Notes: a model not told the origin generated them from the sequence alone. Shown: positions 22,418-34,804, counted from the first letter of the stretch. The stretch: 64,000 nt of DNA from Kalaharituber pfeilii (GCA_015179045.1 WHUZ01000120.1:1-64000), one strand, 5' to 3'. A program made the numbers and translations.

Positions 22418-24195
22418 TTAGTACCATGGTTGGCCACTTGGTCCGCCTTGGTCCTCACGTTTATTGTTGACTCGATAGCCTCCTGTAGCAGCGGTATTGA
22501 ACATTTGCTGTTGCTGAGCACCCTTGCTAGCGGAACGAAGCCTATCGACGTTGTTAATTCCAGATTGCTGGTTTACACCTATTTGGGGGGAAACCAACAT
22601 TCGATCACTGGTCATTCGCGCATCCATTGCACCAGACGGCTCCACTGCCATCCCAGGTCTCTCTGCCACCTTCCTTCTTGTACCAGGAACAGCACCAGTC
22701 GCCTTTGTGACCCCGGATCCTTGGGGAGTTGGATGCCCAGCAGTTGCAGCCGCGGTATTGGCTACCGCGTGGCCGCGAGTAACACGTTGTCCTTGCTTTA
22801 CAAGCCCATCCTTATCCTCACCCTCATCCTGTTGCTGCTGTGCTTGAACCTGACCTTGCTGTCCAGCGGCGTGGGCGATTGCCTGAGCATTCTTTTGCTG
22901 TGGTTTCGATACCAATGTTAGAGGGGAAAACATTAGTTATAAGCTACAGGTAACTTACGTATTTGTAGACAGTCCAATCGAAAACATAATCATATTGGAA
23001 GCCCTCGCGGACAAAGAGGTCTCTAAAAATCTTCCTGAGGTAGGAATAATCCGGCTTATCATCAAATCTCAAGCTGCGGGTATAGTTCAGATAGATGGCG
23101 AATTCGTTAGGGAAACCGCGGCATAGCACCTCAGTTGGTGTAGTCATCTTCTTCTCCATGATGCGATCATACTTTTGCTTCTTGGTAGCAGCCTTGAGTC
23201 CTTGCCAGGGAAGGGAACCACGGCAGAAGTAAAGCATCACATATCCAAGGGATTCCATGTCATCTCGGCGAGATTGCTCTGCCACCGATTTATCAGTTGA
23301 AACTCAAGCCAAATAAGAAACGTGCTATCACACTTACCAACACCCAAGTGTGTATTGATACTAGCATATCGAGCTGTCCCGGTCAAGTTCTTATTTTCCC
23401 TGTATGGAATATGAAAATGTGTCTTTGGATCCCGGTATTTTTTCGCCAGACCGAAGTCAATAACGTTGACCTGGTTACCGCGCTTGCCAATTCCCATCAA
23501 GAAGTTGTCTGGCTTGATATCACGGTGGATGAACGACTTTGCGTGAATGTATTCAATTCGAGAGATCTAATAGCAAATTTTGTCAATACAACCGGTAACC
23601 TTCAGAAACAATCGGCATACGTACTAATTGATCGGCAAGAAGCAGAACAGTTTTCAGGGAGAATTTTCGGTTGCAAAAGTTGAACAGGTCCTCCAGAGAC
23701 GGACCAAGAAGATCCAGGACCATCGCATTGTAGTCGCATTCTGTTCCGAACCAGCGAACAAACGGAATACCGACACCGCCAGCCAAAGATCTAAAGCGTG
23801 TTGCATTAGTTTCTCATCGCTGTTGAAGGAAATACGCATACGTACTTGTAGACGCGAGCTTCGTATTCTAACTGCGGGTGCTTTGCTTTAACGGACTCCA
23901 GCTTAATGGCAATCTCTTCTCCAGAAATTATGTTTGTTCCTTTAAATGTCTCTTGTCAGCCCTTCTATACCTTTCCATTTCTTGTAGAAACTTGTACTGA
24001 CCGAGGTAAATATCACCGAAACTGCCGCTACCAATCTTCCTCCCAATCCGGTATTTGTTACCAACTCTCAAATCCTGAAGACAGTTCAACGTGTCAGTCT
24101 CATCAACGTAAGGGGTGTATCATGAAGAACTAATCCTTCATGTCGACGAAAAGCGTCCGATTTAGAAGAGAATCAAAGCATACCATGGTAGTCAT
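22418..24195 (-). CDS. HRR25: Casein kinase I, delta/epsilon type (Hrr25 / fungal CK1a)
   Basis: Seven exons: 24184-24195, 24002-24074, 23846-23939, 23625-23790, 23338-23566, 22959-23278 and 22418-22897. The first exon is only 12 bp (MTTM), followed by [20 protein letters not shown]. Total 457 residues. Visible kinase features: the glycine loop [11 protein letters not shown], the Lys in AIKLE, the catalytic [19 protein letters not shown], and the CK1-specific SIN motif in place of APE. The basic KKQKYDR region fits the nuclear-localisation element of the family. The C-terminal tail from [12 protein letters not shown] onward is Gln/Gly-rich and low complexity, as in Hrr25. Family roles: DNA-damage response, vesicle traffic, meiosis and, in Neurospora, phosphorylation of the clock protein FRQ. 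All introns are 55-109 bp with GT-AG ends. I am sure of the family; the symbol is by orthology. Confidence 0.96.
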
Positions 24196-26659
24196 TTTAG
24201 CGATACGTGATGTTTTGGATAACCACTACTGTTTTCTCTTTGTGCTGTGGAGAATGTGAGCTAGCTGTGTTGTACTATTGTAAGAGCGGGAAAGAAAAAA
24301 AAAAAAAGAAAAGTGATGTACGTGTTGATCGTGAAAAGACTTCAACGAGGGATATAAGGATGTAACAGGGGATGTAAACGGAAAGAGCTTGACGCTCCGA
24401 GATGGCTGGATATATGTTTGTTTTAGGAGAAGGGGGCGATGAGGAGTTGAAACTAACTGTTGCGGCTGATGAGTAAGGTTGACAGCCTTGTCAACAAATG
24501 TTTATTCTGATAGTAACACGAGAGTGAGCTAAATTCGCTCTCCTTAAAAAGTAAGAGCTGGATACCACCAACCAAGTCCCTTGTTCGGATTTGCCTTGAC
24601 AGTGGCCAAAAAGAAGGGAAAAAAAATATGGGGGGTGTGAACAGGAAATAAGGAATGACGGGGATTTGTGGGTTTGATTGCGATAATAGTATTGACGGTA
24701 GTGCTGGCTGAGAGGGACCATTAACATACCTTTGTTCAAGCAGGTCAAGGTAAAGCCACCGAACCGACTTGAGTCAAGCCGACTGGGGGGGGGGGGGGGA
24801 GGGGTTAAAACGAAAGGGCTTCTTGGATGTGACTTTTTTTTTTTTTGGGTGCTGCTTGTTTCGATGAGGTTGGCACGGTACAAGAATTACCCGTGGACCA
24901 GACAGACGCTGGTTTGGGGAGGATGGGTGTTGTGATGGCGAGAAATGCTACGGCTACGAAGTGCCAACTGGAAGGGATTTTGCTGGATGAATGGTGATGG
25001 TCGGAGGAGGGAGGAAAGAGAGGAGTGGAGTCGTTGAGGGGGTTAGGGAAGGGGGCGGAGAGGGTGGGAGACGTTAGAGGAGTAGATGTGGAACTGGTTC
25101 CTGCCAGCCGGCACCAAGAATAGGCCGGGTTGGGTTTGTCAGACAGGCTGGTCAGGCAGCAGCACCACAAAGCGAGGCAGCTCCAGCAAGACAAAGAGAT
25201 TAGAAAAATGAAAAAAAATGAAAAAAAATAGAAATAAAAATAAAATAAAAATGCGGACGAGCGAAATGAGAATAAAGGAAACACGAGGGTGCACGCGCGA
25301 AAAAGAAAAGACAAGAAGGCGAGAGGCAAGAGGCAAGAGGCAAGAGGCAAGAGGTAAGGCAAGAGGCGAGAGGCAAGCGGCGAGCGGCGAGAGAGTGCTA
25401 TTTCGAATGGGGCAGCAGCTTGTGCTCGTTGCCTGCTGGCCCGGCAAATGGGCATGGAGATATGCTGTCTGGAGCGAGATATGGGGGAGCTTGCAACTCT
25501 GCCACCCGGCATGGCATGCCAATCAGCGACATTGCAGCACAGGCTCGCGGCTCAACTGTCGCCGGCGCCTCCGCACTGTAAACAATCCCCGATCGAAGTA
25601 TACTACGACGCACAACGTGAAATCGAGCATCAACGGCGGCGAAGCTTAAAGCCGTAGTACCAAGGAGTGCCTGGAAGTATGTTGATACTCCCGAGTAATC
25701 CATACTCCGAGGCTATTAAAACCGTATTGTATAGACATATTTGTTTCCGAGAGTTACGTTAAGCACTAGTACTTGAATTGCAATTGATGTCGCCGTCGCT
25801 TAACTTCACCATCGGCACTTTTCCATCCCAGCCACAACAGTACTACATGTATACCAAGTGCATCGACCTTCAAGTGCATATGTCGATGCCTAGATACGAA
25901 GAGTAAAGTGAGTATTCCTTCATGCATTGATAGAGCATCATTTCGATGTGAGTAAGGCGCATTGCATGGCATGGCATTACCATGCAGCGTTATCTGATTA
26001 GAGCCTGAGTACGATAGCAGGATGGACTTGGCTTCGAACACATAACGCAATTATATTACATTTTCCAGTACTTTCAAAAGGCAACATTGACGTTGGCACC
26101 TGCTGATTTGGAATGCTTTGATTAAATTCGTTGGAGGCCTAGAAAATGAAACGAGCTGCATCTCGACATGACAACAAGGTAGGTAAGTACTCGTAAAGTA
26201 CTTTTTCTTCTGCAGCATCTAGCATCAAGCCCACGCATGCATGCTAAAGGGTCGGTGCTGCATCGTGCTTGTTATGCAGTGGCTGTAACTGAAAGAGTGG
26301 TGTTATTGAAATGTGTTTCATGAGATTGTGAGTATCTCATTTCAAGTGCATACAAAGATAGATACCCCGTTCCCTGTTGGATGCTTGTTTGTGATTATCT
26401 TGTTGCAAGTGTTGTACGCCTAAGCGCTCAGTTTACTATCATCATGAAGCGGATTGATGGTTCCAGAACTGACTGGGAATAGTCATTTTGACATCCTGTT
26501 TACTTTATTTCTGGCTACTCAGGGTCCATCTCCATGTTATCGTCAGGTTTATAACCCAGTTAATAGTTTACCAGGTGAGAAACTGCGCGGTGGTGATCAA
26601 TGATTGGCATCTTTCAGACTAGTGCGCCTCAGAAAACTTGCGATAACTGACACAAATAA
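24196..26659. other. Intergenic region upstream of casein kinase I
   Basis: Contains the kinase 5' flank with A-runs (24295-24310), G-run and T-run around 24785-24845, a minisatellite (25319-25393) and otherwise unremarkable sequence. The long minus-strand frame at 24805-25512 derives from the minisatellite and A-rich tracts. No gene seen. Confidence 0.55.
25319..25393 (+). repeat. GAGGCAA minisatellite
   Basis: About ten imperfect copies of a 7 bp unit GAGGCAA, degenerating to GCGGCGA at the right end. Confidence 0.85.
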
Positions 26660-26944
26660 CTGTCTTGCGCGGAAATCAGTCAATGCCCCCTAGTCTTCCC
26701 CGCCACATCGAGCTGCTATGGCGGCGGCAGTGCGAAGTGGGGCAACTCCGTCAGGTTCAAGACTTCCGTTGAAAGACTTCCATCAGGCTACAACTTCGTC
26801 TGTGTCACATTCGCCACAGGTTATTGCAGATCCATGATCCGATCCAACCAGAAGAGCGATACTGAGTTCATTTCGTGCCCAGACGATACTAGTCTAGTTA
26901 GGGGATGCAACAAAGGACTCAATAACTTGGGACCTTGCGCATAG
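26660..26944 (+). CDS. Cysteine-rich small-protein exon (eight Cys), no start found
   Basis: The frame is open from 26660 (after TAA) to a TAG at 26942-26944. Its product has the character of a small secreted protein: eight cysteines, motifs SCYGGGSAKWGNSVRFKTS, LPSGYNFVCVTFATGYC and a C-terminal GPCA. There is no upstream Met in frame. Splice acceptors (AATCAG at 26677 and CCCTAG at 26693) suggest a separate upstream exon carrying start and signal peptide, which I could not locate in 26300-26650. Codon use and Cys spacing are unlike the random frames around it. Cysteine-rich small proteins in fungi are often effectors or antimicrobial peptides; that role is inferred. Could be a partial or decayed gene. 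Confidence 0.45.
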   Translation: MSCAEISQCPLVFPATSSCYGGGSAKWGNSVRFKTSVERLPSGYNFVCVTFATGYCRSMIRSNQKSDTEFISCPDDTSLVRGCNKGLNNLGPCA

Positions 26945-28420
26945 TTAGAAGGCCATTCAGAAAAGCTTAACTTTCTTGTCTCATGACGGCTTTGTTATGC
27001 AATTGCAACTAGTACATACTCTAAATGCATGCAATTTCAAGCTTATTGTGAATCTCGTTAGTTGACCTATCATATTCTATAAGTAGCACACTTGTAGCTC
27101 GGACTTAACTATCATTTTGACAAACATTCCGAGGTTGCTGACTTACAAAGAAGAGTTATGGGTGCCATTCAATATATGAGCGAACCCTTCGACATTGGCA
27201 CCCGACTAAACCACCTAATGAAACCTTTTTACTGGTCTGGTCATTTGTCACGCGCACCCAGCTGCATCGATTTCTGTTATAGTTCAAGATATGGAATATA
27301 TATAGGACGGAGTCATCTTCAAAATGTGAGTTCGGATACTCAGCCTTGTGGCCCCTCAAATTCGCTACTGAACATGAAATTGCATGTGCTATGATCGGAT
27401 GTCTTTTACCAGATTTTGTTGTGAAACATTGAGATGTTTGTCCGGTTGGTATATTGTACAGGCTAATGAGGGAAAGTTTTAGTACATGTAGGATAAGGGA
27501 GATAGGTATCTTGAGATAGTCAACGGCTGGTTACGAGACTAATCTTAAAAAGCTGCAAAATAACCTGCCTGTAAAAGCCTTCCAGAAAGGCATCTACGTA
27601 GCGTGTGGAATTCCTGTGTTACCTCACAAACCGGCCGCAACTGGCAACACCCACGTCCGAATGGTCCAAGCAGCCGTACTCTGCAGCCAAAGTTCATGCA
27701 AGAAGCAATTGCACGCATATATTGCAGTCTGTGTGGTCACTGCATCTAGTTATTGGTCAAGATCTCGCTCAGTGCTACCCATGCTAGGTGCTACAATTGG
27801 ATGTAGTGGTGTAGAACCTGTGGTTTGAGTACCGTTGCGAGCAGGTCTCTTCCGAACCTGCATTGCTTTTTCGTTCTCGGGCTCTGGCCGATGCTAAAAT
27901 TTGATCCAGCGCGCCACTCACATCGACCGGTTCCGGGACTCATGTACTGATAAACATGAAGCCATCAAGACTAGAAGGCCCTCAGGAACCTATGGATTCC
28001 CCACCATGCTGATTATCAGCCTTGGCATTCAATAAAAAGCAAGCTCCAGAATACCATCCCTCTTTCACCGTCTGTCCCCGTGTCGCCAGCTGCTTGGTGG
28101 CGTACCTGGGCATGGTGTCCTTACACCTCACCTTGCATTGATGCAGACAACAAATCAATCATCAAGCCTAGGCCTTCAAGGCTATTCCCGACAAACCCTA
28201 TTCGGATATACTGACAAAAAAGATGCTTAGATGCTCAGAATTCTTGACGGTAACACTCCCCAACTGGACGAACAATTAAGTTACGTACAGCATCGAGGTT
28301 CAGACTCATGAACCCACTGGACTTTCTCGCATTGAGCAATCCTGCTTGAACAGAAAAAAAAATACGAACAGGTGTTCAGAAGTACTTCCCTGACGTTTTC
28401 TCTCCGGGTGTGCTCTGTGG
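26945..28420. other. Gene-free stretch
   Basis: Mixed composition. A copy of the dispersed 15-mer motif lies at 27527-27541 on the minus strand. Short overlapping frames at 27156-27394 and 27605-27828 lack coding character. Confidence 0.4.
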
Positions 28421-28800
28421 TCAGCACATGCATGCCACAGCATCCAGCGCATCGGCGGTGTTACCGTACGAACTTCCTTGTCTGGTTCCGTAGAGCATAC
28501 AGCTAACGACAAACTTGACACAGTTTGAGCCGGAACTGCATGAATGATTCCTTAGTGAGGCCTGAAAATTTAATGGTCATCTAGACCGCATGTGGTAGCT
28601 CCAACCCGTGACTCCGTATTTCCGTGGACCCCCTTCATCTCGATGACGAAGATCGAAGAGGACATCTCCATCATAATCCCTTGGCAAATCGGAAAGAGTT
28701 ACCGTCACAGTAGGAATAACTCGTGTCAAAGGCCGAGGCTGGTCGTGGAAATACACGTTGGAGCTCCCCAGCAAATCTTCCGAGTTTTCTTCACAAAGTA
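28421..28800 (-). CDS. Candidate two-segment gene encoding a Cys-rich C-terminus
   Basis: The minus-strand segment from about 28795 to 28577 reads as protein (LLGSSNVYFHDQPRPLTRV, then SDLPRDYDGDVLFDLRHRD). Downstream, a TTTTCAG acceptor at 28562-28568 precedes a 46-codon open frame ending at TGA 28423-28421 (NHSCSSGSNCVKFVVSCMLY ... DAVACMC), with five cysteines. The acceptor and Cys pattern suggest a terminal exon. The donor is unclear (GTAACT near 28700 keeps phase). No start codon or signal peptide is located and no family is recognised. It may be a fragment. Confidence 0.3.
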
Positions 28801-31499
28801 CTTATCTCCACATGGGGTCTAAGATGACTCCATGCTTTTTTCTTTTTTTTTCATTGCACCCAATTGCGAATAGATTCCTGGGAAAAAAAATGTTCCTTAC
28901 TTACTTAGGTGTATTCTACAATGTTGACTGGTACGTGCCGACGGAGTGTCAGGCTGGTATCCTGCGATACTTAAGTTGGTGGTCACTTGCGACCACCTGA
29001 TCAATCTTGGTCTGCACGACAAGGGAAGGCCTGGAAAGCCTTACCTATACAGAGTAATAATTCACAAATGATACCTCTATTTTTGGTGAAACGAATATTG
29101 GATCCACCCGACAAGGTAATCTCGCAGCCAGCCGACAAGGGTAAATACATAATTCACCCTTTACCGATTAATGGCCTTTTGGTTCCCAGTGGAAAAGTGG
29201 GATCGATTGTACCTGACTTTCTGAAAACTAACCTTTCCAGGGCATTTCCCCAACTTCACATTCCTGATAGTGATCGGAATGAACCGAGCTTTATCTACTG
29301 CAAGTAGCTACAAGTACCTACTAGTACTCAGGGCCTGGACGCCGAAAAATTAGTGCCGTACTTGCGCCACGGAGAAATTCCGGGAAGCATGTTGGTAAAT
29401 TGAGTTCAACCGAAGAGGTGCCATTAGCAAACGAACGATGTTGGCGTGCGTATACACGTTACCGTTAGGAGTGTAAGCAAAGTTATTGAGCTTGATCTTA
29501 CCAGTTTAGGCAATCCGAGACTCGGTCCTCTGTCCCCGCGCAGTTCGCTCGTACGAAAGTACTGGAGCCTTGCTGCCTTGCACTTTGTCTAGCCTCGCTG
29601 TGCGCTCAAATATCCCCGGTCTTCTCTCGTGGTTCGCAAAAGCTAAACGTCCTTTTTGTTTATGCAGAACATGACTAAGTATGTCAGTTATGCATAAAGC
29701 ACTTGTTGAGTGGACAATCACATGCTGCATTTGTGCACAAGAGACTAGATTTTACGAATCAAGTCACGACACCACTGCCTATGTAGCCTCTGAATTGCTA
29801 TTCATTGCTATTTAATTAGATACTTCCGTGCCTAGCTCTACTCCAGCAGACTACTCAATACAAGTCATGAATTTCATTTGAAGCCTTATACAAGGTATAA
29901 TACAGTGCCGAGTAGCCTATTTCCACTCCTGAGGGTTTCATGCGGGATGCCACTTCTAGGTTTTAAACTGAGGTCACCGGTATGCCGGGTGATTCAGTAG
30001 AGTACAACTAGGGCTTTCAATTCGAGTGGCGGTTCAGTCTACTTAGGAGTGAAGCCGAGATTGGGGAATAGGGGATACTATAAAGGCATGAGTACTGCAA
30101 ATATGCACGTTTTTCCGTCAATAGATGGCAGTTGAATCATCCTAGGGTTGAGGTCATCATTGGATTAAGCCCAAATACGCTTGCTTGGAAGTTTCCCTGG
30201 AGTACTAATACTTGGTCTCTATTTGGAGGTCGCAGTAGTAGAATGGATGGATTTTACATACGATATCTAGTTATACCAAATTACTGGCTAGGCGAGGCTA
30301 CATCATGGGTGAGTTTCACGCCACAGCATATTACCCCCGTCAATGTTGACATTCTCGCTCTTACAGGAATTCACGGGACTACTAGCTGCTATGTATAGTG
30401 CGTCTGATCATGCGCAGGGTCAGTCACGAAAAATTGCTCACCCTGAAGCTTAATCCGGTGGGCATCTGCAGCAAGACCGCAGTAATTGGCTACTCAGGCT
30501 TGCTCTGAAGTTTTGAAATTTATTGGTGCTCATATTGGAAAGCAGGTCTTGTCTGCCTGAGCGAGTCGGGTACTGCATCGCGTTTGCCAATAATGGAGAT
30601 CAAACGAGGGATGGTCTTGGCACTGGCCAGGAATACTTCACCTCCCATGACCGCAAGGCTTGTCTATCTGTCTATCTTTTCAAACGTACCCCCCACAAAC
30701 TTTCGATCATCGCACTGAAGCAGCAACGAGAGACAGAGCAACATCCTAAGGCAACAAGCAGTGCAAATTCATCTATTCTTAGTCCGAGATCGTTCGATAC
30801 CCATTACCGCAACTGCGGGGCAACAAGTGGATTGGTATCAGAGTTGTGAATAGTGCCTACCCCGCCTACCCCGATGGACCTCTTTCGGCCTCGATCTCCT
30901 GATAACTGAGGCTAGCGTTATAATAGGATGGCATATCAAGAGCAATCGGAGACGCGAAAATAATCCCAGCGAAACTACAGGATATGGTGTCAATACAGTG
31001 ATAAAATTAATTTGAAGCCCATCCGGAGCTCTCGGCTTGCAGATTTCACAGCAACTTTTCGGTTGGATGTTTGCACATGCGAATAGAGTACGAGATAAAG
31101 GCTACGATAGTCATGCGGCACGAAGGAAGAAGAAATGACAATACAGTATTAGAAAATGAGCGAGTGAAGGGGGCCTTAGAGCATTTGCAGTCCAGATTGG
31201 CATTACCTAAGTGAGGTGGAAAAAGAGTTTTAATTAATAAGACCAAGAGTAAAAGGAGTGGAAAAGATGGTTTACTATTACAATTTCAACCGAAGTGTGG
31301 AGCTCGTCATGATCCCTATTAATATAGATAATCAAACATTCTGGTCGATTATCCTGTCAATTCAGGACTACTATTGCGTATGCACATCATACTCCACTAA
31401 TCTTTATTTATCGACATACTAAATAGAAATAACTGGAACTCGAAATAGCGGAGAGTGAATGCAAACCAATATGTCGCCGATGTCTGAAGTCATATCTAA
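28801..31499. other. Gene-poor stretch
   Basis: No intact gene. At 30834 the sequence TGGTATCAGAG matches the core of the copia-type primer-binding site, but no LTR boundary (CA) precedes it. Open frames at 28987-29307, 30132-30398 and 30523-30849 have no recognisable domains. Confidence 0.35.
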
Positions 31500-31860
31500 A
31501 GCCAATTATGGATGGTTTAATGAGAATTGACTAGATTGAGAAGTTATGGAAGATTTATCAGGTCCCACTGAGCACCTTGTACCATGTTATACTAATGCAA
31601 ACATTTAAAAGTATCGGTGCCCCGCAAAGCTACCTGACCTCAATCCCATTGAAAAATGTATGAAATATATTGAAGGCAGAACTGAAAAAGAAAGAAACAA
31701 ATTTGCAAGAAGGGTGGCCTAGTAGTCAAGCACAAATTATAGAGCTGGATCAGAAGGAGTACGAAGCACTAGATTGGAACAAAATCCGCCGTATGATTTG
31801 CCATGAAGAATTCAGGTTGAAATTAACTCCAACGGAAACGGAATAAAATATATTAATTAG
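31500..31860 (+). pseudogene. Tc1/mariner-type transposase relic
   Basis: The frame around 31624-31722 encodes LPDLNPIEKCMKYIEGR, the conserved block around the last catalytic residue of Tc1/mariner DDE transposases (PDLNPIE). A downstream fragment (ELDQKEYEALDWNKIRRMI) reaches a stop near 31845. Frames are broken, the sequence is AT-rich, and no N-terminal DNA-binding part is seen. A 34 bp tandem repeat follows and may be the sub-terminal repeats of the element. Long dead, probably RIP-like mutated. Confidence 0.65.
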
Positions 31861-31890
31861 CTCGACAATGTTATAATACATTGCTGCCAA

Positions 31891-31958
31891 CTCCACTTAC
31901 GTGTGTGGCCTCGAACGATTTTCTCTCCACTTACGTGTGTGGCCTTGAACAATTTTCT
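31891..31958 (+). repeat. 34 bp tandem direct repeat next to transposase relic
   Basis: CTCCACTTACGTGTGTGGCC plus 14 bases occurs twice, head to tail. The two differences are C-to-T and G-to-A at CpG positions (TCGAACG versus TTGAACA), the signature of cytosine deamination or RIP. Confidence 0.85.
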
Positions 31959-32038
31959 TTCAGTTATCGATTTAACTTGTCCATTTCATGGTAATGTGAT
32001 CATGTACTTCTTACCACCAAACATGGTATTGAAATATA

Positions 32039-32136
32039 TCCGTCGTGGTGTAGTGGCTAGCATTTGAGACTCTCATTTCCGAATATTCTTCGGAATGTGA
32101 ACTCTCAGAACCCGGGTTCAATTCCCGGCGACGGAA
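32039..32136 (+). tRNA. tRNA-Glu (CUC) with 26 bp intron
   Basis: Acceptor stem TCCGTCG (32039-32045) pairs with CGACGGA (32129-32135), discriminator A at 32136. D-arm GTGTAGTGGCTAGCAT, anticodon stem TGAGA/TCTCA, anticodon CTC at 32072-32074, T-arm CCGGG-TTCAATT-CCCGG. The intron at 32076-32101, one base after the anticodon, folds into a hairpin (TTCCGAA/TTCGGAA), the standard position for eukaryotic tRNA introns. Mature length 72. A TTTTTTT terminator for Pol III follows at about 32139. Confidence 0.95.
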
Positions 32137-33330
32137 ATTTTTTTATTATTTTTAATGTAAATCTCAGCATGGTTGATTGGTATAAGATCTTTTCCCTCTA
32201 GACTTTGCATTTCAGGCGTTTCATGGTACTTGCGTGAATTTCAACTTTTTATTCTTGATTTGAATGGAGAGAGAAACACGTACAGCTCGAGCCTGCGGTA
32301 GTCATGGGACTACAAAACTCTGTGAATTTGCACGATATCGATGCTATAGAGGGATGGAAAGTGCTGTATAAAAGGTCTATATCATAAAAAGTAAAAAAAA
32401 AAGCCCGGATCGCAGTTGACGAGTTTCTTGACGTGCCTAGAACATAGAACTGAGGGTAACGACACCAAGTGACGTAGTGGGGTGGCGGGGGAAACATCGC
32501 GTGGCTAATGTAACCCATAAGTCGAAGGATAACGTCACTAACATAACTTGCTCAAGAGAGCTCGGAATTGAAACTGGAAGGTTTGAGATTGTATCTTACT
32601 TGTCCTTTCAGGGGTAGGGAGTGTCCGACCTAAAACGCTGTAAGTTTTCCTGTCCCGCCTCGATGGCCAGTGACCGAACTTTGCACGACTGGAGGCATGC
32701 CCTATTCATGAATTGGGTGGGGTGGGTATTATATATATATTAACAAAAAAAAAAAAAAAAAAAAAGAGATGGGGTTGATATTTGGAGATTTTCGAATTTC
32801 GTGGGAATCGGTATATGTAGTGTTGAGTGAGTGCTACTAGTGGGGTGTATGTATATATATATATCGGGAGTAGAGCTTGCGGGTTAGAACGTTTTTGAAA
32901 AGAGGTCAAGGTGGTTTCTGTATATGTATGTGCTTCTTCTTGCCTGTAGGAGTGTAAGCTAGAGTGGTTACTTCAAGAACTCGATATGTTGAATGTATAT
33001 TGAGGGTGCAAGGGCACAGTGTGAAGAGATGTAATAAGTGTATCACGGTAATTAATGTGAGCGGAGAATGGGAACGCATGGCTGTATTGGAATTGGAAGG
33101 TTCTTATATCGATGGTGGAATTACGGTAGGTGAAGTACATACGATAGGGTATATATGATGTATATTCACTACTATTCTTTGAAATGCCCTTTTTTGTGGT
33201 AATATCGATGTCTAGAAGCAAGGAATATTATAAATAGATTCGGTTTATGATAGGTGGGAGATTTCAGGGTTCTGGTTTAAACGAATTGGAATTGAAAAGA
33301 TTAAAACGTTGAGTTTGAGGGTGTAGATAA

Positions 33331-33362
33331 GATGTATGTATGTATGTATGTATGTATGTATG
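33331..33362 (+). repeat. (GTAT)n microsatellite
   Basis: About eight uninterrupted copies of a GTAT/TATG tetranucleotide. Confidence 0.9.
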
Positions 33363-34769
33363 CAGGCAGCTGGTTAGGAGTGGTCAGCAGCCCCCACTCC
33401 TCGCTTCACTAGCGATGGTGGTATCCATGTAGGTACATATGTAGGTGGTAGAGTTGTACATGGATGGCTTATGGGGGAGGGGAAGTTATATGTGTGAGTG
33501 AGTACAGTAGTTGATGTGTGCTAGTTCAAGGTGGGTTTGATATGGACATGTAATAAAAATCAAAAATACTCCGATACTGGTATGGAATGTAACAAAAATC
33601 AAGAATACTCCGTATCGGAATATTTCTGTATTGCACACGGGCTGTGGCGTTGTTTGGAGCGTATGTTATGGTGTTGAATATGTGGTCTTTGCGTGCGGCA
33701 CAGGGAAAGGTTACGATCCGGGATAATTTCGGAGTGGTCAGGTTATACAAGTTAGTATTTACTCTCGGCAATCGAGTCGATGCTGCAGGTCGGTAGGTAG
33801 CTTGGTGACACTGCCTGCTGGCTTTCTCTGGGCAAGAGGCTCTAGTATAAGCTTAAGCAGGGCAGTGTACTACCAGTAAGCAAGAGCGAGGTGTGGAAGG
33901 GGGGGGGGGGCGTTGGATACCGGGTACGGATGTGGCACCGGCGGCGGTGAATTGTAGAGTACGTCGTGTTGGAGTAAAAACAAACCGTTTAGCAAGGGGG
34001 AATGTGAGGGTTCAGCGTCCAGGGCTCCCTCTGGGGGGAACTTGTATGGAGTGTGACTCAGTGACACGACGAACGTTCCAGTTCGGAAATCAAATCTAAC
34101 TTGCGCTTGAATAGGGTTTGGTGGAGCGCGGGACTGGAGGCTTCCACCGTGCGGCGCAGCACCGACCACGATCCCTCTCGCACTATAATTCCCGAGTACG
34201 AGAGCGGTGATACGGACACCGCTTCTTTTTCCCTCTTTTACCGTTTTGCCAGTCTCCGAGGGGGCCGGGCACGGTGCTGTGCTCGTATTCTTCGACTCCG
34301 CTGCCAGATCGGTCCTGCCGCCTCCCGGCAGCTAGCCGCTCCCATCGATTGGTGTACCGGCACTGTGCTGGGCAGGAGGGCATTTGCTCCCGCGATCTCC
34401 GACGTTGCACAGAATGGGCACAGGATTGGATTGGACTGGACTGGGCTGGTTTGCACGGCTGCGATTGGCGGTTTATGGCTAGGGGCAGTCGGAGGAAGGC
34501 AATGGTATCCCGCTCCGCCGCGGCCCCGGCCCCGGTCTCGCCACAGCCCCCTGGCGGAGCGGCGTGCTTTCTGTTGCTGCTTGCTGCTGTCGTTCGGGGA
34601 GAACGGCATCGTGGGCGTCGCAGGGTGAGCCACGCCGCGGGCGACGGCCGCCCGCGCTGCGCTGCGCTGTTCCTGCTTCGGCTGGCTGCTGCGCTGCGGG
34701 CTGCGGGCCCGTGAGACACTCCCTCATAGCGGAGGCGCTGACTGGGCGAACTGGCGCGAGCGGCGTGCC

Positions 34770-34804
34770 GTGCTGTGCTGTGCTGTGCTGTGCTGTGCTG
34801 TGCT
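34770..34804 (+). repeat. (GTGCT)n microsatellite
   Basis: Seven copies of the pentamer GTGCT. Confidence 0.9.

Noticed and set aside
24805..25512. 235-codon minus-strand frame with hydrophobic runs
   Set aside because: Product is the translation of the GAGGCAA minisatellite and A-rich tracts; no domain, and the repeat explains the openness.
34101..34719. Overlapping 130-178 codon frames on both strands
   Set aside because: High GC content removes stop codons on both strands; no conserved motif, and the frames contradict one another.
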